Shown here in pieces: positions 51,232-63,040 of a stretch of 64,000 nt of DNA (its first letter is position 1; each line of letters begins with the position of its first letter). Position numbers and translations under genes: made by a program. This DNA comes from Diospyros lotus (taxonomy: Eukaryota > Streptophyta > Magnoliopsida > Ericales > Ebenaceae). The notes below the pieces were generated by a model, which searched no databases, was not told where the DNA came from, and saw only the letters and a list, made by a program, of their open reading frames with translations. The stretch is from positions 32,975,119 through 33,039,118 of the forward strand of contig NC_068350.1 of assembly GCF_014633365.1 (NCBI RefSeq), written 5' to 3'.

Positions 51232-51547
51232 TGTTGCAAAAATGCCTCATCAATTGCATTTTGCAGACATGGGCTGCTGACATGTGCATGGGAAGTGATC
51301 AAACTGGATATGCCATGCCTTACCAAATCTTTAGGAAGTTAGTAGTGGGTTAGTGGTGTTTGTTTTTTTGGCTTGCTAATAGGAAGATCATGCCTAGTAA
51401 TTATGAGTCAATTAGTTTTCTATTAAAACTCTTTTGTATTTAAGGAAGATGTATTGAATGAAGTAGTAGCACAACTTTTTCACTTTCACATTCTCATTGT
51501 TCCTTCTCAAGACATTTTTTATGCTTTGTCTCTATAAAAATTCAATA
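51232..51547 (+). mobile_element. Copia-D 3' LTR (316 bp)
   Basis: It matches 29617-29931. It ends TTCAATA, so the terminal CA has become TA, and is followed by the GTTTA duplication. Confidence 0.9.
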
Positions 51548-54038
51548 GTTTATATCATCTCTCAAATTTCGTCTGGTTATACGACGCGATTATTAATATT
51601 TAGTTTGGAGAGTGCATTGATTAAATTTACAAGGAGAATGTAATGAATAAAACATATAAATCACATTCATTAAGGACTTCTTTGGTATTAATATTTTTCT
51701 TGACAACCATTAAAAAGTTTTAAGCGATTGATTATAACTATTTAAATGAAAAATTTAACATGTTTTTTCGAAACGATATTAATGTGCCGCGTTTGACGTT
51801 AATGTTCCCATAAATGTATAATTGTGTAAATAAGATATCTAAATAAAAATATATTTATATTTACAATCGTTTAATCAATAAATCTATAAGAATTTTAAAA
51901 ACACCCATGATATATGAGTTGACACTTCACACCCAAAAGTCACCAAAGGGTAACATTAATTACAAAATATTGTTCATACTACCAGTGGCCACACATCCAT
52001 GATGGATCTAAATCTTGTTTGAAGTTGGTTGCACAATAAATGGTTAAGTTGACTTATAGTCCACTGTTGATATTGTAGACGCCAAACAGTACATTGGTGG
52101 TCAAGTGGACTTTCAACGGGCTTCTAATGCTACAGCCTACGAGCACTAAACGTAGATGATGGTCAAGTGAACTTTTAATCGATTTGGGATAATTTTGGGA
52201 TGATCGTTCTTGTGCGATTTTCGATATTCGTATTTTGATTATGTTTGGAAAGATAAATCGCAAGCGTGAGTGATAATGCAGAAGTCGATCACCCTCTCTT
52301 GCCTTAGACCAAGTACCTGCAAAAGATGAAGTCAGGGACTTGCTTCCCCGTGATCACTCCGACGATCCAATCAATTTATCGATTGGTCACGAGTTTTTTC
52401 GTATGCAGTAGAGAATTTAGAAAAAAAAGAGGAATCCCCTTACCAATCTTGGTTGCCTTCTTTTTATTCTCATGTCAAGATAATAATTCTCTTTTTTGGA
52501 TCACCGGAATCCGGATCCCACCCCTTGCAGAACCATGATCTTAATGATATGGATATAACAATCGTTTTCGAGGGGTTCAGGATAATCCCTATCTCCACGA
52601 TCCTCGGAGCAATGATTGATGTCGAGAATTTGGACAATCTTTGTTGAGCAATAGATTTAGCCAATTTGTTAAGATGTCTCTACCACGTGTCCTTCCCAAA
52701 CTCGGGCCGGATAGCGACCTTAGATTGGTCTCTAATAGACACGTGTTTTTGCCATTACTAGTTACATAAAGAGTAATTATGAATTCGAAGGGTTTTTTCT
52801 CATTTGTGAGACTTCATTTTATTGTGCAAGGTGAAAATTAAAATCACTACCCACTAAACTGATACGATATATAACTTATTCGACCATTTGAGTTATGCTC
52901 TGAGTGTGGTCTAAAACAATCTTGTATTGATTTGAAGTTTGTTGATAAGGCAAGCAAGCGCCGGAGGGGTTGGTGGTGGTGGCGGCGGTGCTCCACCGTG
53001 GATGTTTGAAAGTCAAGGTTTGTGGGTATTCACTATTCATTGGGTTCACGTACGCCGCCAGGCTGCAGTGATACTAATGAAAGGCTGTAATTAATTAGGC
53101 AAGGTGGTTGTCCAATTTGGTCGGTCTGATGTATCAATAATTACCTTCGCTTTGCTCTTTGCAGTGTACCAAACGCCATGATATTTACTGGGTGGCGGCT
53201 TCTCATAAATGAATGCTTCTATTATTATTATATTATTGATTGCATTTACTTCTTTTATAAATAAATAATAATAATTCACTACCACAAAATCCAACTTTCT
53301 TTGTGGTTTTTGTACTAAGCAATATATAGTACATGGTCAAATTTTACATATTATTATTAAATTTTGTACGAGTTATATTCATCCTTCTTGTATATAATTG
53401 ACAGTAGTTAATTTTGTAAATATTCTTAAAATATCATCTCTTCTATTTGCTTTCTTCTGAAGTCAAACAAAAATAAAAATAAATTATAAAATACTATCGA
53501 CGCTAACTTCTTCCCTTCAGAGATGGGCATTGATGAAGTCCATTGCTGACGAGAGAGGTTGAATATGAATTGAAAATGGCAAAATTTAGATCGACTTGTA
53601 TTATTCAAACCCAAATCTTCGGGTTTGAAGGAATCTTGGATGTCAAACCTAAATTAATCTAAACATGAAAATGAATCCAGAATAGAGAGAGATAGGAAAG
53701 ATAGAGAAAGAGAAATATAAAAAGAGACTTACAATTAATATTTGTGAACTTTATTGTTGTTTCCACTTTACTTGTCTAAAAATATCTTTTGATCAACCCA
53801 AACCCAAATTAATGGTAAGGGAAAGAGATTTTTATGTGAATAATGGTGAAATGATCATTGATTGGGGTTTTTGAAAAAAAAAAAAAAACCAACTAGGGTT
53901 TTTACAAGAAAGAAAAAGACGACTACGACTAATAGGAGAGAAAGAGATGAGAGAGCTATCAAACCCCCTCGTCAAAATCGATTTGCATCGATTTGCATGA
54001 GATGAGAAAGAAAGGGAGATGAGAGAGAAAGAGGGAAC

Positions 54039-54044
<6 letters not shown>

Positions 54045-54076
<32 letters not shown>
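54045..54076. repeat. (GA)n microsatellite
   Basis: Sixteen perfect GA units. Confidence 0.95.
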
Positions 54077-54079
<3 letters not shown>

Positions 54080-54815
54080 GCTTGAATATAAGAACAAATA
54101 GTCAATCTACTTGGTCTATTAGTCTCAAGTGAGATTTGTGCCATTTTAAAAAATACAGAGATAATCAAATCAATGCAATTTAGATAAATTCTAATAACGG
54201 TCTATAAAATTTACCTATAATATAATCGTTACAAATAATAAAAAAAAAGATTATTAGTCACCAATGTCTACCAAAAGGTAGTAATTATTCTTCCTTATTA
54301 TCAACCAAAAAAAAAAAAGAAAAAGAATGAGAAGCCACATTTCATTAGATAAGAAATTTCATGATTTACTCAACACTTTGTAAATAAGATAACAAAATTC
54401 TTTTGATTGTGTTAAAAAAAAAAAAAAAACGTGGATGGACTTAATTTGCATGTTTTTTGGAGCCTTCATTTGCTTTTGTCTTAATGTTTGTCTCCTTTTA
54501 ATGTGACTTTTTTTATTCAGGTCTTAGACCTTATTTTTCAAACCAAAAAAAAAAAAAGAAAAGAAAAAGAAAGATATAATATGACTTCTGTTTTGATAAG
54601 TAATTAACCAAAATGATCACTTGAACAACTTAATAATAATTTTGAAACTCAAAAGCATTTAATCTCTTTAGTGCTAAGACTGACATTTCCCTTAGTAAGT
54701 TTGCATTATCATTGTGTAAGGATGATAAAAGTAATCAAAATAATTATATCAACTCAAGGTGTTTACTTAATTGTTAATCAAATTCAGCTTAATTCCACTG
54801 GCCACATGCACACCC

Positions 54816-54839
54816 ATATATATATATATATATATATAT
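54816..54839. repeat. (AT)n microsatellite
   Basis: Twelve perfect AT units. Confidence 0.95.
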
Positions 54840-57800
54840 GCAAGTACTTTGCCTAATTTGAAGGCTATGAAGGTGCCCACTTAATGCAGAAGACTTGTAG
54901 CAAGCAGCCGACCATTTCTTCTTCCACAGTATTAATGAATTGAAGGTCCCATTTCCATTAATTATAGATGAAGTTGAATTATCAACAAACCGTGATTCAA
55001 TAGGAATTTGTGTTATATCTGTGCAGCTTTGATCTTGTACTCAACTACTCAATGCAAAATATAGTAATTTGTGTTGTCTATATATATATTCAGCTTCATC
55101 TTGTACTCAACTACTGAATTCCCCGAGTTTAGGGCTTTTGGCATGCTTTCTTCTATAAATGATCTTCTCTATGGACTTAAGCAGTGTTTGGTATGGAAAA
55201 AGTAAGTTTTTTCCTAATTAGAGTATGATTCTTAACAATTAAATTATACATATATATATTATACATTATGAATATTTATCAATACTTAATAAATAACTCT
55301 TAACAACATAAAATTTCATTTTTAAGTTACGGAGGTATTTTTAGAATTTTGAAGTACTTCTCCAAAAAAGTGTAGAAAAATACCGAACACGATAATCTTT
55401 CATTTTTTATGAATGTGATTCAAAAGAACAAAAGTTGAGAAGGTGCCAAAACCCACCTTAAAAGTGTACCTTGTCTAATAAGTAGATTAAGCCAATAAAA
55501 AATAAGATAAATTTTAATTTTCAATTAACAACTAAATGAATTATTTATATATGTTGCTTTTGTTTTATTTCTTTGAAAAATGTAAATATAATGTCATGAG
55601 TTATGCTTTGTTCTTGTTATTGATTGCTGGTGAACTATATATCAAGCAAATTAAGTGCTTTCAAGGGTTTGTAGGCAGTCCTGACCTTGGCTTTGGTGCT
55701 TTCTTTTCTCTCTTTCTTCATGCCATTAGGCTATATATGGTGGTTTATTATTGGTTGGTTGATTAGACTTGCATCTTCTGTTTGGCCATGACATACGTCC
55801 TTGGTTATGGCAACTCTTCATCTGCCAAATTTGGCTCGCTTATGCATCCATTCTCCTTAATTAGCTCATCGATCGTTTTTTGCAGCTCAACTATGAGGTG
55901 TTTGCTGATAGAAACAAAGTGAGGATAAGAAGAATCAATAGAGGAAGCATTGATGATGGTTTTGGGACTTCTTATAATCATGACAGCAAGATGACTAATT
56001 GTGTATAAGAAGGGACTCTTCAGGACTGGCAGTTGTCCATCGTTAGCGGTGGCAATATGTATAGTTCGCCGATCTTTAATTTTCCACTAGGGTTTTAAGT
56101 GGTTGCTACGAAATTGGCTTCTTGTTTGAGCCTTATTTTGTCTTGTTTAGGCCAACACTATTTGAAAAATGCTACTTTGCACGAATGAGGATGACCGAGG
56201 GCTCTAAATAACAAAAATATTCTCACCTAATTTATAAATTCACCGCCCATATCCTTAGCCGTCTCCTTTCTCCTTTGCCATAACTGCCTCCAACAAGCTC
56301 CGCCTCATTTTGTCTCGCCGACAAATCTTCTCGTCACCTCGCTATGATGCCTCGTGCGACTGCCGCTGTATCCTATTGCCGCCTCACTGCAGTGCCTTGA
56401 GCTGATGGCAGCTGCACCATCTCGTCCGAGCTTCTCCTATCCGCAACGCCAATGAAACCCGAGCTTCTCTTGTCCACAGCGGTTTGATGATCGGACTTCA
56501 TCAATAAAGTTTGATTTAATTATCGAATCTGTCATCTCATCGATACAAGTAGCATGGTTCATAGTATTTTAGGCTTTGTATTTCATAAATTGAGTTCAGG
56601 TGGAGGTCTATATATGCTTGGTGTATGTCTTATTCTCCTTGGTTATCAATATTTTTGGCTATCGATCATTTATCTAAAAACATAACAAAATAAATTAACA
56701 TATTTAAAATCTCTTTGGCACATTGCGTCACAAGAGAAAACACATTATCGAATTCCCTTTTTAAACCGCCCCATCTCCTACACATACAACTTGACAAGTT
56801 ATTGTTTAACAACACACCATTGAGTCCCATTTTCAAATTAACTATCCCTTCCATCTCCTAAACATAATAAAACTCACAAATTAATTGTTATCCTTTTTTT
56901 CCTTTTTGTATGTGCTTTGGACCCCTCTTTTCGTGGAAATGGATAAGTATTGTAATCCAACAAGCCATGTTGTGATATTTGGTGTGTACACACACACACA
57001 CGTATATATATATATATAGAAGAGCCAGCTAGGTAGAGCCCCCATTATACGAAAGTTCAATTTCCAAATTAATGGTGGCCTGGAGATGCAGCATATACAT
57101 TATATGGGCTGTTTCCCCACACCGAAAGGCATATGTGTAGAGATCTCACATGTTTCTTTCTTCTCCTCACTGTTAAAGCTCATCTCTGAAGCAAAAGTGT
57201 TCGCCATTTATGGTAGCAAGACTTTCGTGACACTGTGCCATTCACTATTAATTATGGCAAAAAGGGTTTACATTTATAAATATATACACATAAACTTGTT
57301 TAAGGAAAAAGAGAGTGTCTTTATACACTTGGTTTTGATCTTAAATTAATTAGTTGAATCTCATATATATATAAATATATATATCTTAAAGTCTGCAAGC
57401 GAAGGGTTTCTTATGACAAAAAGGCTATTGATTATATATTTATGATGTTGGTCTTGTCACTGTCTTTTTGGTTAAGTGGGAGTTTTCAGTTCTTAATGTT
57501 GTCATGCAATTTGTGGGTCAGATGCCCTGATTTTCTTCACAAGTTGTATATATCCACGCCAATTGTACGTACTAATTAATTAATTAATTAAAAGATCAAG
57601 TACGTGGCTAAATTAATTAATTAATTTAATTAGTTAGTTAGTTGATTTTTTGTTAAATGAAAATGGAATAATTCAGTCTTGAACGATGGAAAAGAAAATA
57701 AAAAATAATGTCGTTTGGGTAATGTGTCACATCACAAAGAAATATATATGGTGCTGCATATATGCACAAATTATAAATTACATATTAATTATTAGTCCAA

Positions 57801-58080
57801 CTAGCTAGCTAGCTTTTCATCACCCAAATTAATCAGATATGCAAATTACGAGAAAAAAAAAATAATCCCAACTTAATTTTAATAAGTCTCAGTTAATTAA
57901 TTAAAACATCAAGGATTAATTAATTAATCCTTGAGAATTGATCAGAGGTGTTCATTCTCTTTATTGTTGCCTTTTCTTTCATACAATATGTAGCAAATTA
58001 AGAATACGTAAAAACTCGATAAGAAACCGTGCAACAACGATAATCCCAAGAATACGTAGAAGTCACTCAGAAAAAGATGA

Positions 58081-59247
58081 TCAAAATATATGAGGCAATT
58101 CCATAATTTCTTGCACTTGACCACTGCTTTCCCCCAAGAGCCAATTCTCAAGAAACAAGAATGGCTGATCGTTCTCTGATCTTTGCTTCCTCTCATTGGC
58201 AGCACATTGGCAGTCTTTAAGAGTAGAATCACAAGAAGACTTGTCCCATCCCATGCTGCTGCTGTTCAAATTATCAAAAGAAAGCACAGACTCAAACTCT
58301 TCATTGTTGGAGCCTCCTCCTCCTCCTCCTCCTCCTCCTACTCCTCCCAACCGGCTGCAGCCATCTTGCTCGGCCTTCTCTTCAACTGGAGCATTCGATG
58401 ACGCACCATTATTCTTCGTTGGGGAAGTTCTCATCCAATCTTGAAGAAGCCTCGATATGTTTTCAGTGCTCGAGGCGTAGGATGAAGAGGCCAGCTGGTT
58501 CAAGTTGATAGTAGCATCTGAAGTAGTAGTCGCTTTGTCCGTGGTGATGCTCTTTGATACGAACTGCTGGCAGATAGAGGAAGATTCTGATGCCATTCGG
58601 GGATCCGAAGCTGACTGAAATTTCTTGATCTTCTTCTTCAAGTGGGTGTTCCAGTAGTTCTTGATGTCGTTGTCTGTTCTTTGTGGGAGGTAGGAAGCTA
58701 TGGCAGCCCACCTGCACCCAAGTTTGAAACCCTAATTTTTTGACAAATTAAGAAACGAAGTGCATGAACCAAACAAAGAAATTCCTATATATGACTAGGT
58801 TGTACAAATTAAACTGGTGTTGCAGAATTACTTGTTACCCAGTAGGGCCTGCAAGTGCACTATCATCCCTTCTTCATTGGGGGTGAAGTTGCCTCGCTTG
58901 ATCCCGGGCCTGAGATAATTCGTCCACCTAAGTCTGCAACTTTTGCTGCACCTTAACAACCCTTTTGCAAGCACAAAGAGATGGAAAAATCAACAACTTC
59001 TAACGATCATTATTAAAAACTGCGTGTGTGTGATGTGCAGCAAGCGGTATCATCAGAGTTACCCCTAACAAAAATAAATTGAGAAACTTCAGGGATGTAG
59101 TCGTAGATAGCTACCGGTGTTTGTGGGGACTGATCTCCAATTGCCAGGGCCATGTTCTTGGATATAGGAGACCAAGATGATGTCTTCTTCAGGGGTCCAT
59201 GGACCTTTCTTGATTCTAACTTTGTCACAGCATGGAGGTCTTCCCAT
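58081..59247 (-). CDS. R2R3-MYB transcription factor, subgroup 1 (MYB30/60/94/96-like)
   Basis: Three exons: 59247-59115 (133 bp), 58961-58832 (130 bp) and 58711-58081 (631 bp). Introns are 153 and 120 bp, both GT-AG. The product has 297 aa. ATG at 59247 gives [20 protein letters not shown]; an in-frame upstream ATG at 59280 is less likely because MGRPPCC is the family start. R2 has W17, W37 and W57. R3 has F70, W89 and W108 ([34 protein letters not shown]). The C-terminus carries [18 protein letters not shown] and [10 protein letters not shown], motifs of subgroup 1, whose characterised members regulate stomatal opening, cuticular wax and stress responses. A Gly run from a TCC repeat is unusual. 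The DNA-binding domain is intact, so it is probably functional. Confidence 0.93.
58313..58339 (-). repeat. (TCC)n microsatellite in MYB exon 3
   Basis: Nine TCC units encode a run of nine Gly ([13 protein letters not shown]) in the variable C-terminal region. Confidence 0.9.
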
Positions 59248-59359
59248 GGCTTTCTTCTTCTTTCTTCTTTGTTGATTCACTCTCTTTCAGCTGGCCTTGG
59301 ATGAATATATATCCTAAATGGTAGCATGAGCTGATGTTAGTTTTCTGTGTGTGTGCGTG

Positions 59360-59390
<31 letters not shown>

Positions 59391-59456
59391 TGAGAGTACT
59401 CTTCACACAGTTGTTGATCTACAAGGCTGAGGCTGCTGCCCTTTACACAATCTTTT

Positions 59457-59489
<33 letters not shown>

Positions 59490-59626
59490 GACTCTAGTGA
59501 ATGGGACAACCAAATTAAGGAGGAAAAAGTTCAGCTCTTTCTGCGTTCTTCCCACTGGAGGTCACGGGGCACAACAGCTTCATCACCAAAGCTAAGGCAT
59601 TGATTTCATTTTCTTTTGGACCATGC
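59248..59626 (-). promoter_or_regulatory. MYB 5' UTR and proximal promoter
   Basis: Directly upstream of the MYB start. It holds a GT/AT tract (59346-59391) and a CA/AT tract (59455-59489), either of which could obscure the TATA box. A 94-codon minus frame at 59225-59509 spans the repeats and is not a separate gene. Confidence 0.5.
59346..59489. repeat. Compound (GT)n/(AT)n and (CA)n/(AT)n microsatellites
   Basis: GT/AT run at 59346-59391 and CA/AT run at 59455-59489, both upstream of the MYB start codon. Confidence 0.9.
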
Positions 59627-59829
59627 TATTGGCACATCAAGGGTTACACCTTGAGCTATACATATGCACACAAATGACAAAAATACCCCTCGTATCTCGC
59701 CGCCTTACTTCATCTCATCATCTTAGATAAAGGGTATTTTAGTCATATATCTCATCGCATTACATGAGGGGTATTTTTATCATTTTATATATTTTGTGTG
59801 ACTTAAGGTGTAATCCAGAGGTACCAATA
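59627..59829. mobile_element. Fold-back MITE (about 203 bp) upstream of MYB
   Basis: The left arm (TATTGGCACATCAAGGGTTA, then ACACCTTGAG...AAAAATACCCCTCGTA) is an imperfect inverted match of the right arm (reverse complement TATTGGTACCTCTGGATTAC, then ACCTTAAG...AAAAATACCCCTCATGTA). Arms are about 65 bp. TA at each outer edge could be a 2-bp target duplication, as in Stowaway-like elements. It begins about 380 bp upstream of the MYB ATG. Confidence 0.7.
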
Positions 59830-62270
59830 ATATTTTTCTTTTGTTAACCTCTAGATAGATTCATTGGTTCTTTCGAGAATAGCTAAATTTGAGCTAAACT
59901 GACTTGTCATTAAGCATTTGGATAGTGCCTTACAATCAGGGAATCGTATGGAAATAGTAATAATAATAAATAACAACTTATATTTTGGGCACATTGATAC
60001 TTATAAAATATTATTTTAATTTGTGGTGAGCAAGTGTGGTAGGGGCCTCCATTAATATATAGAGCCCACAATTAACTTTTTGCTTAACGGTAAAGTCAAT
60101 CACAACGGTTCAAATACCTACTAAAGACCCAAATTTACACCCATAAAAAAAATAAATACAGCTCACAAAATTGCTCAATCAATCCCTCTAACCTGAGAAA
60201 ATGAACCCAAATAAGAGGTTTGAGTATTTGAAACGACCACTTTGCCCTCCCGAATCAATGGAATGGCATCACACTATACCCAATAAATAACAGAGACAGA
60301 ATCGTCATTTAAACCACTAAAACTCCCATTTGAGCTATAGGAGTCTTGAACTAAAAATTGTGATCTTAAACGCGTGTGGGGGAGGGCTGGGCCTATGGCG
60401 TGCGTAGCAGCAGTTGAAGGGCACATGGCAGGCAAGGGAGTGATTTTTCAACAGGGAAGGTCGCCTTCTCTCAACTCAATGCCCATTAAACTCAAACAAA
60501 GGCACAAATCATCATGATACCTGGTATTAATAATTTACTTCAACTTAACTGTTACAGAGCTTGAGCTAATTTTGCAGCTGTCGCTATACCCACATTAAAA
60601 GGCTGGCTCATTGCTCATTGCTCATTGATCATTGATTAAGACGAACACCCCTCCCCCCCACAAAGAAAGTGAAAGAAAGAAACACACAACCAAGCCTCAG
60701 CTTGTTGACCTGCGAAGCTGGGCCCCACAGCCCGAGAACAAATTCGTGGCCGAGTAATGGCATATTTTCAATCGGGATAACTTTTTAATGAAATGACGTA
60801 ACACATGTTGTTAGTCAATTTTATGTAATGGGATTATTAATAAACACTAAGCAATGACCCCAACCCCAACCCCAACCCCAGCCCCAGCCCATTACAATCA
60901 TCCATGAGGCCCAAGAGAAGTCGTCCAAACCTCACTCACAGACAGAAGACCCTTTAATGCATAACAAGGGGTACAATGCTGCTTCTGCTCCGCCGTGGCT
61001 TCCCTTTGCTCCCACCGGATATGGTTGTTATTGTTATACATAGAACAAAACCATTAATACTAATAGTACCCAAGAATAAAAATAAAAACTATACTCTTAA
61101 GATAAAATGTTATTATTATAACGAACTTCTTTGAAGAACTTATCATTTTATATTTATGAAAAGTGCCCAATTTATAAATCTTCATATTTACCTTTTGTTC
61201 TCCATCTAAACATTTTAGATGTCATATAATAATTCACCTATAGATATTAAACCCCATCTCTACCTGTAGTTCTTCAAACTTGAACATTGTGGTCATTAGT
61301 AAAAGAAATCTTTAAAATTATTCTGGTTTAGTAAGATTAAGACATGTAACTCGTGATTCAAGTGCTTGCCAAAGCACCCAACGAGGCTTAAAAGCTGTGC
61401 AACCTACTCAAACAGGGCATGCAGTTGGTCTAGCTAGGTGGGGAAGGATTTTCCATCCCTAAGGTGCCTTTCAAAGATTACAGAGAGAGAGAGAGAGGTT
61501 ATGGGTTTTTGTTGTGCAACCGACTTTTCAATGGTCATGCCAACCAATTAAAGGCATGAGCCCCTACACCAGTACCCCTAAGGGGTCTTGCTTTTATAGA
61601 TAGGATGGATTTTCCATCCCTAAGGAGTCTTGCTATTGTAGGAGCTCCCTTTTTACTACTCTTTTCAAAACAATATTAGAACGTGTAGAAAACTAGGAGA
61701 TAAAACTGGGTGTTTTCATTTTTTTTTTGGGTATGGCTTTTAATTGTGTTTTCTCATGCTAAATAGATTGTTAGGATTCAAATGTAATAGAGATTTCAGT
61801 TGCTATAAAAAAAACCCTACATTTTAAAAAGGTGAATATGCACTCACAATATTATAGTTTATCTGATTAAACTGTCAAATGATAATTATGAAAAATGACA
61901 ATTATTTACTAAGATTTCAAGTTTTTTATAGAATTAAAAGCTCAATTTAGGCTATAAGAACCAATTGATTGAATAACTAAGCCAAAGTTCATCAATTAAA
62001 ATATTCATTAACACTTTATCCTAAAAAGTCAAATCTATCATAGAAACCCTATCTTTTCCATTTCTATCATGAGTACAATATATATTTCAAGACTACAAAT
62101 CAAATACAAGTAGTTCAAAAATAAAGCATTAAATTAAGTACAACTCCTCCTCCACTACAAATCAGAAAAATTCTAAACATAGCCTTGAAATCACTTTTCC
62201 ATTAGTTTACTAATTCTCCCCCCAAACATAGTAACAAAAGGGACACTTAAATTCCTTGAAAAGTGATTAA
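59830..62270. other. Intergenic region
   Basis: No gene is recognised. It contains a short CCCCAA/CCCCAG hexamer run (about 60857-60888). GATTTTCCATCCCTAAGG occurs twice, at about 61448 and 61606. A GA run lies near 61482-61496. Confidence 0.55.
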
Positions 62271-63040
62271 CCATGCACATCATCAATAAACGCAATAATA
62301 AACTTATTCCAATATGATCTAAACTCACTTGTAATGTCCATACCTAAATCTAATGATAATCTTTGCACCCAAATTTCAAACAATGTTCTAAAACGTGCTA
62401 AGCATTAATTGGGCACCAAACTAGCACCTAGGATGAGACCTAAAAGGATTACTCTTTTTTTTTTTAAGTTTTTAATATAATTTCATGTTATTTTCAAATA
62501 AATCAAAGTTAAAAAAAATAAATAAAACCTCAACTCATATATATATATAAATCAAAAATTTATATATATTGTTTATATATAAATAACTGGGTGATAGCTA
62601 GCGCAGAGAAAAAATAACCAATAACGAGAGAGACAATTGGTGGCAACAGCTAATGGGCCATGGAAAATCAGGAAATTGGGGCCAAGAAAGATGACCAGCA
62701 ATGACGGCCAAAGGAAATCGAGAAATTAGGAGTCAAGAGAGATGATTGGCGATGACAAGAGAACTTTTTAAAGAGGTGATTGGCAGCGACGACGAGAGAG
62801 AGAAATCGGCTTAGGTGCCGCCTAGGCCCCGATGACGACTGGTTAATCGGATCGGTGTCTAAGGAGGCTGATTAGCCTATATTCGCAGCGACCAGGGGTT
62901 GCATAGGCCAATTTTTAGAGACAAAGCTCACCCCTTGTAATTGACCAAATAGGTCATCTATCTTTACCCGGAAGTACTTTTTCATGATCAATGATCGACA
63001 GAGCATCATTCAGCTCAGCTGCCTATGGTCATTAATTTCA
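62271..63040 (-). pseudogene. Decayed Gypsy reverse transcriptase relic, interrupted
   Basis: On the minus strand, 62990-62905 translates to KIDDLFGQLQG-like residues. About 62330-62276 gives YWNKFIIAFIDD, matching the RT catalytic core (compare [11 protein letters not shown] and FIIVFIDD in the Gypsy at 30131-44558). The order is correct, but the spacing is about 630 bp instead of about 220. So roughly 400-500 bp (about 62395-62890) is inserted or rearranged. This is a short, old fragment. Confidence 0.6.

Larger units (their letters stand above)
29617..51547 (+). mobile_element. Copia-D retrotransposon with nested insertions
   Basis: LTRs at 29617-29931 and 51232-51547 flank a plus-strand Copia interior, with a perfect 5-bp duplication GTTTA (29612-29616 and 51548-51552). 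Of its 21.9 kb, about 14.4 kb is a Gypsy insertion and 2.7 kb a solo LTR, which leaves about 4.8 kb of original element. By eye the LTRs differ at roughly 18 positions, so this is a moderately old insertion. Confidence 0.93.
51553..58080. other. AT-rich intergenic region
   Basis: I see no convincing gene in this 6.5-kb stretch. Open frames of 60-90 codons (for example 52054-52263, 55536-55766 and 57086-57349) lack recognisable domains or splice support. Poly-A runs and microsatellites are common. A weak MITE-like fold-back is at about 55183-55391. The last few hundred bases are probably the MYB 3' UTR. Confidence 0.6.

Noticed and set aside
57086..57349. 87-codon open frame upstream of the MYB 3' end
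   Set aside because: No recognised product or family motif, followed by AT-rich repeats; could be a chance frame.
60857..60888. CCCCAA hexamer run as telomeric repeat
   Set aside because: Short, imperfect, and not the plant telomere sequence (CCCTAAA); simple low-complexity DNA.
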